This document shows, piece by piece, positions 16,344 through 24,502 of a stretch of DNA of 44,726 nucleotides; the stretch's first letter is position 1; each line of letters starts with the position of its first letter. The stretch is from positions 1 to 44,726 of the forward strand of contig JAJYWN010000057.1 in NCBI GenBank assembly GCA_021791495.1. The letters are read 5' to 3'. The notes under the pieces were generated by a model, which saw only the letters and a list, made by a program, of their open reading frames with translations, did no database searches and was not told the DNA's origin. Source of the DNA: Bacillota bacterium. GTDB lineage: Bacteria > Bacillota > Sulfobacillia > JAJYWN01. The position numbers and the translations under genes are program-made.

Positions 16344-17336
16344 TTGCGCATCGTTGTCATTGGTGGGTCCAAGTTCGCCGGCCTCCATCTCACGCGTGAG
16401 CTGGTTTCCCGGGGCCATGAGGTCAGTGTGGTGAACCGGGGCCAGACGGCGAAAGAGCTGCCCGCCGGCGTGGGGCGCATCATCGCCGACCGTAAAGATC
16501 CCGCGGCGCTGGCGGCGCGTGTGGCCGAAGCGGGTCCCTGGGACGCCGTTTACGACTGCATCGCCTACCGGCCGGCCGAGAGTGCACCGCTGATCCAGGC
16601 TATCTGGGCCGACCTACCGGACGCGCGCCGGACTCTCAAGCACTTCGTGCACATCTCGACCGGTTCGGTGTACGCGAAAACGGATTACTTGCCCTTGAAG
16701 GAGCATTTTCCGCGCTCCGCCGACGAGCCAGGCACCTATGGCTCGGACAAGAAGCTCATCGAGGACCTGCTCTTCGCGGCGCACGAAAAGGAAGGTCTTC
16801 CCGTCACCATGTTGCGCCCCGGCTACATCTACGGCCCCGATAACCCCATCTACCGTGAAAGTTACTTCTTCGATCGGGTGCGCCGCGGCCGCCCGGTTCT
16901 GATTCCCGGAAACGGCCTCATCATCACCCAGTTCGTCTACGTGGACGACTTGGCGCAGGCCCTTTCCCTGGTGCTCGGGAACCGGGAAGCCGTGGGCGAA
17001 GCTTTCAATATTGCCGGCGAGTATGGGTGTAACCTGGATCATTACGCCCAGCTCATCGGCGAGGCGGTGGGCCGTCCGGCCGACATCCGGCATTACGACC
17101 CGCAGGCCGCCGGGCTTTCGCCCGACGAGATGAGGAAGGCATTTCCCTATAAGTGGCGTGAGCATACGCTGCGCGACACGACGAAGATCCGCCAGATCCT
17201 CGGTTACCGCGAGAAGCATACCCTGAAAGAGGGGTTGGCCGAGGCCTATCGCTGGTACGTGGAACACTGGCCGGTCAAGGGCGAGCCGGATTTCACGCTG
17301 GACGACCGCATCCTGGCGTCGGGAGCGGTCAGGTAG
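16344..17336 (+). CDS. NAD-dependent epimerase/dehydratase (extended SDR family)
   Basis: The 330-residue protein starts at TTG 16344 after a GAGGAG ribosome site. The N-terminal nucleotide-binding strand is MRIVVIGGSKFAGLHLTREL, a glycine-rich motif of the GGxxFxG type found in SDRs related to isoflavone-reductase/CSP41-like epimerases. Catalytic candidates are ISTGSVY and YGSDK (Tyr-x3-Lys), followed by LRPGYIYGP. It likely acts on a nucleotide sugar, but the substrate is not evident. It is not part of the conserved tatD-yabE pair in Bacillus, so it is an insertion in this lineage. Confidence 0.8.
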   Translation: MRIVVIGGSKFAGLHLTRELVSRGHEVSVVNRGQTAKELPAGVGRIIADRKDPAALAARVAEAGPWDAVYDCIAYRPAESAPLIQAIWADLPDARRTLKHFVHISTGSVYAKTDYLPLKEHFPRSADEPGTYGSDKKLIEDLLFAAHEKEGLPVTMLRPGYIYGPDNPIYRESYFFDRVRRGRPVLIPGNGLIITQFVYVDDLAQALSLVLGNREAVGEAFNIAGEYGCNLDHYAQLIGEAVGRPADIRHYDPQAAGLSPDEMRKAFPYKWREHTLRDTTKIRQILGYREKHTLKEGLAEAYRWYVEHWPVKGEPDFTLDDRILASGAVR

Positions 17337-17464
17337 AGCAGGAAAAGCAGGAAAACTGGGCCTGCAAGTAGAAACAAGATGGCACATAGCAGGAACTTTT
17401 GCCGCATCCCCGCTTCCGCGACCATCTTGAGAGACTCCTTTATCTATAGAGGGAGAGGATACCT

Positions 17465-18772
17465 TTGACCCTTCCCCCCTGGACAAACCGCCTCCAATCT
17501 TGGTGGCAGGCCACAGGACGGCCGAGGGCACAGAGCCTCACTAACAAGGTGACGGCGGAGGGCCGCCGCCTTACTAGCGGCGGCCGCCACTTCCTGGTGG
17601 GCGGCCGGCGTTTCATGGATGGTGCCGTGGGTTTTCTGGGCGCAGCCCGGCTTTTCATAGATACCGTTCCGCGTCTGCCGGCAGAAGGTCGCCGTCTCGG
17701 CCGGAGACTGAAAGAGGAGACCCCGAGACTGGCCGCTTCCCTGGCCGCTTCCGCCTGGCAAGGGCTGCGGCGCCGCTCCGCCGACCCGCGCACCCGAAAA
17801 GCCGCGTTGCGCCTGGCGCCCACTTTGGCTTTGCTGGCCGTCGTGGCCTTCATTCTGAGCAGCATCAAGCTGGTGACCATCCAGGCGGACGGCCATGCCC
17901 TGACGGTAAGAACCACGGGCCGTTCCGTGCAGTCCGTACTCCGGCAGGCGAGAATCGCTCTGGGTCAAGGTGACGAAACCGACCCGCCGACCGCCACGCG
18001 CCTGGCATCCGGCACCACCATCGTGGTGCGCCGCGCCGTTCCGTTGACGGTGACGGTCGACGGCAAGACCTTGAAGGTCACCTCGGCCCGCCCCACCGTC
18101 AAGACGATGCTTGAACAGCAGAAAATCAGCGTGGGCCCCCTGGATAAGGTGGTGCCGGCCGATGACGGTCCGCTGAAAAAGGATATGGCTGTGAAGGTAT
18201 TACGGGTCACCGAGAAGATGGTGACCGAGACCTGGGCCATCCCATACGAACGCGTGGAGCGGGAGGACAGCGGGCTGGCGATGGGCCTCTCGCAGGTCGT
18301 CCGGTCTGGGAAATCGGGCAGCCAGGACGTGACGATCAAATACACCTACGAGGACGGGGTCCAGACCGGCAGCAAGATTCTGGACCAGAAGGTCACGGCC
18401 GAGCCCGTGGCCGAACTGGTGGCCGTCGGTACCAGCGGGATTCTGAACCGCGGCGGCACCCAGATCCGCTTCCTGAAAGCCATGAACATGACCGCCACGG
18501 CCTATTACCCAGGCCCCATCTCGACCGGGCCGTACTCGGACGGGTACACCGCCATCGGCCTGAAAGCTACCTACGGCGTGGTAGCGGTGGACCCGACGGT
18601 CATTCCGCTGCGCAGTCGCCTATACATTGATGGTTACGGCTACGCCATCGCCGGCGATACCGGCTCGGCCATCAAGGGTTACAAGATCGACCTCTGCTAC
18701 GACACTTACGACGAGGCCATTCGCTTCGGACGGCGGCCGGTCACGGTGTACATCCTGCAGTATCCGAACTAG
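17465..18772 (+). CDS. yabE: YabE-like cell-wall protein (DUF348 x2, G5, 3D domains)
   Basis: The 435-residue protein is anchored by one membrane segment at about residues 117-137. Outside it has two DUF348 repeats (about 138-177 and 193-232), a G5 domain (about 244-325) and a C-terminal 3D domain (about 340-432; TATAYYPG, GTAIG-like segment, DTGSAIKG and IDLCYDTYDEA), the resuscitation-factor-like peptidoglycan lytic fold. The cytoplasmic N-terminus is unusually long (about 115 residues), Arg/Gly-rich and amphipathic, and is absent from typical YabE. The TTG start has GGAGAGG just upstream. Upstream of rsmA is its standard position. Confidence 0.85.
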   Translation: MTLPPWTNRLQSWWQATGRPRAQSLTNKVTAEGRRLTSGGRHFLVGGRRFMDGAVGFLGAARLFIDTVPRLPAEGRRLGRRLKEETPRLAASLAASAWQGLRRRSADPRTRKAALRLAPTLALLAVVAFILSSIKLVTIQADGHALTVRTTGRSVQSVLRQARIALGQGDETDPPTATRLASGTTIVVRRAVPLTVTVDGKTLKVTSARPTVKTMLEQQKISVGPLDKVVPADDGPLKKDMAVKVLRVTEKMVTETWAIPYERVEREDSGLAMGLSQVVRSGKSGSQDVTIKYTYEDGVQTGSKILDQKVTAEPVAELVAVGTSGILNRGGTQIRFLKAMNMTATAYYPGPISTGPYSDGYTAIGLKATYGVVAVDPTVIPLRSRLYIDGYGYAIAGDTGSAIKGYKIDLCYDTYDEAIRFGRRPVTVYILQYPN

Positions 18773-18884
18773 TAGAGCGACTCCTCAGCTTCGAGCCGTT
18801 CAGTAGGCCCCCTGTCGTGACCCCGCCATCCGGGACGCGGAAACTTGACTCCGAGGTCCCTTTCGGGTTGAATGGTAGTTGAGC

Positions 18885-19862
18885 ATGGCCGAAAGAGAGC
18901 AGGAACAACCTCTCCACCTATCGCCCGCCGAGGTCCGACAGGCCTTGGCTGCCAACGGGCTTGCGCCGCTGTCGCGTCTGGGGCAGAACTTCCTGATAGA
19001 CGGGAATGTGGCCGGGAAAATCATTGCCGCCCTGGAACCGGGGCCGGACGATTTGGTGCTGGAGATCGGACCGGGACCCGGTTTTCTGTCGGCTGCGCTG
19101 GCCGCGCGAGCCGGGCGTTTCCTGGCGGTGGAGATCGACCCCGGGATGGCCCAGGTCGCGGCCCAGCGGCTCTCTCCGTTTCCGTGGGCCCGCGTCGTGA
19201 AGGCGGACGCCCTGAAGGTGGATTTGCTCGAACTGGTGGCCTCCGGCCTGGAGCTGCCTTCTGGAGCGGCGTCTTCCTCCGGGTCCGGCCCGCGCCTCAA
19301 GGTCTTCTCGAACCTCCCCTATTACATCACCACCCCTCTCCTCATGAAGGTCCTGGAGGAGTTCCGCCGGCTCCCGGCCGGCTCCCCCGCTGCGGACCGC
19401 GGTGTCTTCATGGTGCAGAAAGAAGTGGCCGACCGGATCCTGGCAGAGCCGGGCGGCAAGGACTACGGCGTCCTCACGCTGGCAGTCCAGTACTACAGCC
19501 AGGCCAGCCCGGTCTGCACCGTTTCCCGGCACAGTTTCTGGCCCGCGCCGGATGTGGATTCGGTGGTGATCCGCCTGGACTTCCGCGACGTCCCGGCGGC
19601 CCCCTTGGCCCCACAGGACCTGTTCCCCGTGGTGCGGGGCGCCTTCGGGCAACGTCGGAAGAAAGTCGCCAACTCCTTGGCCGCGTCTCCCGCCCTGATG
19701 ATGTCGCGTGAAGATGCCTACAAGGCCCTGGCGGCGGCAGGTGTGGACCCGGACCGCCGGGGAGAGACTCTCTCCCTGGATGAGTTCGTCCGTTTGGCAT
19801 CAGAATGGAAGCGTATCAGTGAAGAGCGGGCAAGCGAGGCCGGCCGCGGAGGGGCGTCATGA
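18885..19862 (+). CDS. rsmA: 16S rRNA (adenine-N6,N6)-dimethyltransferase
   Basis: This enzyme (KsgA) dimethylates two adjacent adenosines near the 3' end of 16S rRNA. The 325-residue protein has SRLGQNFLID, the SAM-binding motif LEIGPGPGFLS, the acidic VEID and the catalytic NLPYYIT. A Ser/Gly-rich insertion (around ELPSGAASSSGSGP) interrupts the segment before NLPYYIT. The start is ATG 18885; TTG 18879 is a possible alternative, and no strong ribosome site is present. A possible promoter (TTGACT 18845-18850, TTGAAT 18868-18873, 17 bp apart) would start the RNA almost at the start codon. Confidence 0.93.
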   Translation: MAEREQEQPLHLSPAEVRQALAANGLAPLSRLGQNFLIDGNVAGKIIAALEPGPDDLVLEIGPGPGFLSAALAARAGRFLAVEIDPGMAQVAAQRLSPFPWARVVKADALKVDLLELVASGLELPSGAASSSGSGPRLKVFSNLPYYITTPLLMKVLEEFRRLPAGSPAADRGVFMVQKEVADRILAEPGGKDYGVLTLAVQYYSQASPVCTVSRHSFWPAPDVDSVVIRLDFRDVPAAPLAPQDLFPVVRGAFGQRRKKVANSLAASPALMMSREDAYKALAAAGVDPDRRGETLSLDEFVRLASEWKRISEERASEAGRGGAS

Positions 19863-20329
19863 ACTTCACCAGCCCGACCAAGGGCACCATGACCTTCGAA
19901 CAGATGTACCAGGACATCATGAGCTACGTCAGAGACGCGCCCAATGAAAGCTACCGGCTGATCGTCGGCAGCGACTCCCACACGCGCGACGATATGTGCT
20001 ACGTCACGGCCGTCATCATTCACCGCCTGGGCAAAGGCGCGCGGTACTACTACCGGCGTAACCGCCGCCGTCTGATCACCAGCCTCCGCCAGAAGATCTA
20101 CTACGAAACCTCACTGTCGCTGGGCATCGGCAGCAAGCTGGCCGAACGGCTGTCCGATAACGGGCACATCGACCTGGACGTGGAGATCCACATTGATGTG
20201 GGGCAAAAGGGAGATACGAAGGACCTGATCCGAGAAATCGTGGGAATGGTCACGGGCAGCGGGTTTGATGCCAAGATCAAACCGGATTCCTACGGCGCCT
20301 CCAAAGTCGCAGATAAACACACCAAATGA
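19859..20329 (+). CDS. YkuK-like ribonuclease-H-like protein (DUF458)
   Basis: The 156-residue protein overlaps the rsmA stop (ATGA). It shows the family's conserved ends, RLIVGSDSHT near the N-terminus and KPDSYGASKVADKHTK at the C-terminus. The family is predicted to adopt an RNase-H-like fold, and its function in Bacillus is uncharacterised. Coupling to rsmA would fit an RNA-related role, but that is only an inference. Confidence 0.82.
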   Translation: MNFTSPTKGTMTFEQMYQDIMSYVRDAPNESYRLIVGSDSHTRDDMCYVTAVIIHRLGKGARYYYRRNRRRLITSLRQKIYYETSLSLGIGSKLAERLSDNGHIDLDVEIHIDVGQKGDTKDLIREIVGMVTGSGFDAKIKPDSYGASKVADKHTK

Positions 20330-20390
20330 GCTTGTGGCAAGTTCCGGCCTGTCCCAGGACACTGAGCTCCTTAGCGGACTTGCTGTAATG

Positions 20391-20412
20391 TGACGAAAGT
20401 CCACTTTTGTCA
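20391..20412. promoter_or_regulatory. 22-bp near-perfect palindrome upstream of the cytochrome promoter
   Basis: TGACGAAAGT (20391-20400) and ACTTTTGTCA (20403-20412) are complementary in 9 of 10 positions around a two-base centre. It ends 10 bp before the -35 hexamer, so it would suit an activator site. No matching regulator family is recognised. Confidence 0.45.
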
Positions 20413-20422
20413 TAGTTTCTAG

Positions 20423-20451
20423 TTGTCAACCCTGCCATCTCCGCTTAGAAT
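20423..20451 (+). promoter_or_regulatory. Promoter for the cytochrome b/c genes
   Basis: TTGTCA (20423-20428) and TAGAAT (20446-20451) are exactly 17 bp apart, giving a start near 20458 and a leader of about 175 nt. The rest of the 300-base gap before the cytochrome b gene shows no coding frame. Confidence 0.6.
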
Positions 20452-20632
20452 TAGCAGTGGTGAGAGGTTTTTTCGTCGCGCTCGTGACAGTTCTCACAAT
20501 CGCTGGCCAACTGGACGCAGAAACGGCAAATCTGTCACCAGGGTAGCTGGCCGCAGCGCAGAGAGCCGGCGCCCGTTTTGGTCCGGGCTGCCGCGAAGAG
20601 CCCAAAAACCCTCAACCGGAGGAGGGATCCAT

Positions 20633-21295
20633 ATGCAGAAAGCCACCGCCGCCGACGTCGCCGTACCGCCCAAACCCCGCTTCAACCTCAAGGCCATGAT
20701 CAGTGACGTCTTGAACCACGAGGTTCCGGCCCATGTGACCTGGATCTACTGTTTCGGGGGCATCACCGCTTTCCTGTTCATGATCCAGGTGGTGACCGGC
20801 TTCTTCTTGTGGCTCTACTACAAGCCCATGCCGGCCCAGGCTTATCAGAGCGTGCAGGACTTCGTGTTCAAATTCCCCTTCGGATGGCTTTTCCGCAGCA
20901 TCCACCGGTGGTCGGCCAACGGCATGGTGTTCATGGTCATCGTCCACATGCTGCGGGTCTTCCTGACCGGCTCCTATAAGACGCCTCGCCAGTTGAACTG
21001 GGTCATCGGCATGGTCTTGCTGCTCCTGACTTTCGGATTCGCCGTCACCGGCTTCCTGCTCCCTTGGGACCAGCAAGCCTACTGGGTGACCAACGAGTTC
21101 ATCCAGGTGGTCCAGTCGTTGCCCCTGGCCGGATCCTTGCTGGCCGGTTTGCTGAAGGGGGGACCCCAGGTGGGGGCGGCCACTCTGACGCGGTTTTTCA
21201 CCTTCCACGTGTATGTCCTGCCGGCCATCATCGTGGTCTTCCTGGGCGCCCACTTCGTCATCATCCGGAAACAGGGTATTTCCGGTCCGCTTTGA
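20633..21295 (+). CDS. Cytochrome b6-type subunit of a quinol-oxidising bc complex
   Basis: The 220-residue protein has four hydrophobic helices and the four haem-ligating histidines, H91/H105 and H192/H207. The 13- and 14-residue gaps are those of b6-type cytochromes. Cys40 in WIYCFGGIT corresponds to the cysteine that binds the extra haem (c-i/c-n) in b6f and Bacillus QcrB complexes. The segment GPQVGAATLTRFFTFHVYVLP is the conserved region around helix D. The start is ATG 20633 after GGAGGAGGG. It sits in the membrane and probably accepts electrons from menaquinol. No Rieske gene precedes it, which is unusual. Confidence 0.9.
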   Translation: MQKATAADVAVPPKPRFNLKAMISDVLNHEVPAHVTWIYCFGGITAFLFMIQVVTGFFLWLYYKPMPAQAYQSVQDFVFKFPFGWLFRSIHRWSANGMVFMVIVHMLRVFLTGSYKTPRQLNWVIGMVLLLLTFGFAVTGFLLPWDQQAYWVTNEFIQVVQSLPLAGSLLAGLLKGGPQVGAATLTRFFTFHVYVLPAIIVVFLGAHFVIIRKQGISGPL

Positions 21296-21356
21296 TGCTG
21301 GAGTCCCGGGTGGCGCTACTTCGCGGTTCACGGTGCAACGCAGGAGGTAGATACAG

Positions 21357-22235
21357 ATGACTATTCAAAACCCGGCTCCCGGACAGGATGGGCCGACGAC
21401 AGAGGGGACCCCCAGTCCCGCCGAGGGAAAGAAAGAGCATCTCCGCAAGTTCTGGCCGGATCACGTCACCGAGCAGGTCATCGTCATGGGCCTGGTGCTC
21501 TGCGCCCTGCTGGTGATCGCGGTCTTCCGCCCGGCCTCCGGTCTCTCCGGTGTGGCCAGTTTCTTCACGGGCCCGACTAAGCTGAATACCCAGTGGTACT
21601 TGTTCTTCCTGTATGCTTTCCGGAAGGTCCTTTCCAGCCAGATGATGTTGGCCCTGTTCATCCTCTTGGGGGCCATCCTGATCGCCCTGCCGTTCTTCGA
21701 CCGGCGGGCCGAACGGCACCCGAGGAAACGGCCGTTCGCCCTGATCTTCGCCGTCGCCGTGTTTCTGGCTTTTGCCTACATGGCCGCGGCCGGGCTCACC
21801 AGGGGATTCGCCGCCGGGACGGTGGCCATCGAGGGCATGAAGAACGTGCACTGTTCCATGTGCCACACGTACCTGAACGGCAAGCCCACCGGCTTCCAGC
21901 CGTCCAAGGAAGCGTGCCTGAAGTGCCATGACGAGATGAACGGGAAAGAAGGGGCTCCCACCGTCCCCCACGCTTCGTCAACGGTGATGAACTTCGACTG
22001 CTGGAGCTGCCACAAGCCACACACGCAGGATAAGCCGGTGTCGTGCTCATCGTGCCATAAGGACGCTGGGACGGTCGGGCTCCACAAACAGGCGGCCCAC
22101 CAGAACTGTACCAGCTGTCATAAGCTCCACAAATGGACTCCCCCCGCCGACCGCGCGACCTGCCTCACTTGTCACACCAATAAGCAGAACCACATGGGGA
22201 ACATTGTCTGCACGACTTGCCATAGCTTCAAATAG
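21357..22235 (+). CDS. Subunit-IV-like membrane protein fused to a heptahaem c-type cytochrome domain
   Basis: This 292-residue protein starts 61 nt after cytochrome b. The N-terminal half has three membrane helices (about residues 40-58, 95-116 and 127-147) and the segment NTQWYLFFLYAFRK, which matches the subunit IV quinol-site region. The usual PEWY/PDWY acidic residue is replaced by Gln79. The C-terminal half, placed outside the membrane, has seven CxxCH haem-c sites (CSMCH, CLKCH, CWSCH, CSSCH, CTSCH, CLTCH, CTTCH). It likely passes electrons from the b-type subunit to an external acceptor. Multihaem bc variants are known in anaerobic Firmicutes, but the acceptor here is unknown. Confidence 0.85.
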   Translation: MTIQNPAPGQDGPTTEGTPSPAEGKKEHLRKFWPDHVTEQVIVMGLVLCALLVIAVFRPASGLSGVASFFTGPTKLNTQWYLFFLYAFRKVLSSQMMLALFILLGAILIALPFFDRRAERHPRKRPFALIFAVAVFLAFAYMAAAGLTRGFAAGTVAIEGMKNVHCSMCHTYLNGKPTGFQPSKEACLKCHDEMNGKEGAPTVPHASSTVMNFDCWSCHKPHTQDKPVSCSSCHKDAGTVGLHKQAAHQNCTSCHKLHKWTPPADRATCLTCHTNKQNHMGNIVCTTCHSFK

Positions 22236-22301
22236 CCCAGCTCGGCAAGCCCTAAAGTCGCGAACCTCGAAACCGCGCCAGCGAAGCTGATCGACCTCCT
22301 A

Positions 22302-22333
22302 GAAGGACCCGCCGAACATCCGGTGGGTCCTTC
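22302..22333 (+). terminator. Hairpin downstream of the cytochrome genes
   Basis: GAAGGACCCGCCG (22302-22314) pairs with CGGTGGGTCCTTC (22321-22333), a 13-bp stem with one G-T pair and a six-base loop. There is no clear T-tract after it, so its strength as an intrinsic terminator is uncertain. Confidence 0.55.
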
Positions 22334-22449
22334 GATTATGCACCTGGCCCCACCCCTATCCCAGCCTCACCCCCCTCCACCCTGCGGAATAGGATGTTAC
22401 GTAAACTTGGGCCGCCCCATTCCGGTGGCCCGTGGAAGGGTGGAGCAGC

Positions 22450-23451
22450 GTGGAAAAGACTCTCTCGGCGATGGCCGCCGTTCGCGGCAAAGTAATGCGC
22501 ATGCCGAATGTGGTCGGGTTGGGGATCGGTTACAAGCAAATCGGCGGCGAAACCACCTCCCACCTGGCCGTCACGGTTCTAGTATCGAAGAAGGTCCCCG
22601 TCGACGGGTTGGCCTTGGGGGAGAAAGTCCCTGGAAAGGTGGGAGCGGTCCCCACCGACGTCATCGAGGTGGGTGACATCCGTCTCCTCCAGCGGACAGT
22701 GAACCTGAGGCCCGCCGTGCCGGGAATCTCCATCGGCCACTACCTTATCACCGCCGGCACCTTTGGTTTGTTGGTGCGGGACGCGCACTCAGAGGAGCCC
22801 CTGATCCTCTCGAATAACCATGTCCTGGCGAACATCAGTGATGGTAACGATGGCCGCTGCAGCATTGGGGACCCCGTGTGGCAGCCGGGGAGATACGACG
22901 GGGGCACGTCCAGCGATCAAATCGGCACTCTCCTCCGCTTCGCGCCCATCTACCGCGACTCCATGGCGCCCACCTGTCCGGTGGCCAAGTCCGCTGAGCG
23001 CCTGGGCAACCGCCTGGTGCACATGGTAAACACCAATTACCACGTCTACTTCCGCCGGAAGGCGGACCGTGCCAACCTGGTGGACGCCGCCGCCGCCAGA
23101 CCCCTGTCACCCGATCTGGTGGGTGACGAAATCCTGGAGTTGGGGCGTCCTGCGGGCATCGCTGAGGCCGAGATCGGCCAGGAAGTGGTAAAAAGCGGGC
23201 GAACCTCGGGCATCAGCCGCGGCAAGGTCCAGTCGCTGCACGTGACCATCCGCGTCGGCCTGGGCGATGTGGGGTACGCGGACTTTGGCGACCAAATCCT
23301 GACCACCGCCATCGCCCAGCCCGGAGATAGCGGTTCCGCCGTCCTCACCAACGATCTGAAAGTCGTCGGACTCTTGTCGGCTGGGTCGGAGCAGGCCACC
23401 ATCGCCGGGCGCATCCAGCGGGTGTTCGAGATTCTGTCCGTAAAGCTCTAG
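22450..23451 (+). CDS. Trypsin-fold serine peptidase-like protein
   Basis: This protein of about 333 residues has a plausible chymotrypsin-type triad: His124 in LSNNHVLA, Asp156 in SSDQIG and Ser294 in PGDSGSAVL. The N-terminal part (VVGLGIGYKQIGGE...LAVTVLVSKKV) forms a conserved leading domain seen in a group of trypsin-like proteins that includes plant NAL1 relatives; I recall this link but cannot verify it. No signal peptide is visible, so it is predicted to be cytoplasmic. GTG 22450 follows GGGTGGAG; GTG 22432 is an alternative. It stands alone between two hairpins. Confidence 0.7.
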   Translation: MEKTLSAMAAVRGKVMRMPNVVGLGIGYKQIGGETTSHLAVTVLVSKKVPVDGLALGEKVPGKVGAVPTDVIEVGDIRLLQRTVNLRPAVPGISIGHYLITAGTFGLLVRDAHSEEPLILSNNHVLANISDGNDGRCSIGDPVWQPGRYDGGTSSDQIGTLLRFAPIYRDSMAPTCPVAKSAERLGNRLVHMVNTNYHVYFRRKADRANLVDAAAARPLSPDLVGDEILELGRPAGIAEAEIGQEVVKSGRTSGISRGKVQSLHVTIRVGLGDVGYADFGDQILTTAIAQPGDSGSAVLTNDLKVVGLLSAGSEQATIAGRIQRVFEILSVKL

Positions 23452-23504
23452 GCTTGCCACAGACAGTAGCCGGCGCGGTAGCCGAATGCCGGCCGGAGGC
23501 ACGG

Positions 23505-23542
23505 GCCCGTCGCCCAAGGGGGGCGGCGGGCTTCCCCTTTTT
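23505..23542 (+). terminator. Intrinsic terminator after the peptidase gene
   Basis: GCCCGTCGCCC (23505-23515) pairs with GGGCGGCGGGC (23521-23531), 11 bp with one G-T pair and a five-base loop. A T-rich tract (TTCCCCTTTTT, 23532-23542) follows. Confidence 0.75.
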
Positions 23543-23608
23543 CGACAGTCATACGCTGGCCTGTTGCGGAGAAAATAAAACGGCGTTACAAGCCGGGAGA
23601 TGTTTGCT

Positions 23609-24415
23609 TTGACGGATGGTTTCCACGGCCCGCTCCTGATCATCGGGGGCGCCGAAGACAAGGAAGGCGACTGCCTGATCCTGAGGCGGCTAATCGAACT
23701 ATCGGGCGGGACCGACGCCAAGGTGGCGGTTATCACCGCCGCCACCGACGAACCGGCCGCCACCGGCCGCGAATACGTCGAGGTCTTTCGGGACCTGGGT
23801 GCGCGGGAGGTCACTGTGGTGGACGTCCCCGACCGCGCCGCCGCCGATCACCCTTGCTTAACCGCGGATCTGCTGAACGCCACGGTGGTGTTCTTTACAG
23901 GCGGCGACCAACTACGCATTACCAGCTGCGCCGGCGGGACACTCTTCGACCGTACCATCTGGGACATGCACTGCCGCGGAGTCCTGATCGCCGGAACCAG
24001 CGCCGGAGCGTCGGTCATGAGCGATACCATGATCGTGGCCGGCGACTCGGACGACGCTCCCAAGAAATGCACGACGAAAATGGCCCCAGGCCTGGGGCTT
24101 CTGAAGGAAGTGGTCATCGACCAGCACTTCGCGCAGCGCGGGCGGGTCGGGCGCCTTTTGTCGGCCTTGGCCCAAAACCCAAGGGTGATCGGGGTGGGTT
24201 TGGACGAGGACACCGCCATTCTGGTCGGGAGCGACCTCCGGTTCACCGTCATCGGTTCGCAGACCGTGACCGTCCTTGACGGCAGTGCCATCCAGCACAC
24301 CAACGCTTCAGAGTCCAGCCCCGACGATCCCCTGGCTCTTTCCCAGGTGGTCATGCACATTCTGCCGTCCGATTACGGATACGACCTCCGGGGCCGCCAG
24401 GTGCTGGTTCCCTAG
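23609..24415 (+). CDS. cphB: Cyanophycinase
   Basis: This 268-residue peptidase (S51 family) degrades cyanophycin (multi-L-arginyl-poly-L-aspartate) to Asp-Arg dipeptides. Family features include LLIIGGAEDKEG near the N-terminus, FFTGGDQLRIT, the catalytic serine in GTSAGASVMSD, and IDQHFAQRGRVGRL. The TTG start at 23609 has GGGAG 9 nt upstream. ATG 23600 would add three residues but overlaps the ribosome-site region. It precedes cphA by about 90 nt, the usual synthesis-degradation pairing. Confidence 0.92.
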   Translation: MTDGFHGPLLIIGGAEDKEGDCLILRRLIELSGGTDAKVAVITAATDEPAATGREYVEVFRDLGAREVTVVDVPDRAAADHPCLTADLLNATVVFFTGGDQLRITSCAGGTLFDRTIWDMHCRGVLIAGTSAGASVMSDTMIVAGDSDDAPKKCTTKMAPGLGLLKEVVIDQHFAQRGRVGRLLSALAQNPRVIGVGLDEDTAILVGSDLRFTVIGSQTVTVLDGSAIQHTNASESSPDDPLALSQVVMHILPSDYGYDLRGRQVLVP

Positions 24416-24502
24416 AGCAGCGCCCAAAACCGCCGTCCGCCGTCCCGTTTCGATGTCATTCTCAACTGTGTTTCCCATTCGCGCGGATGATGGGGGTCCG
24501 AC

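Noticed and set aside
18845-18873. Possible leaderless promoter for rsmA
   Set aside because: The -10 (TTGAAT) is weak; it is mentioned in the gene entry but not called as a separate feature.
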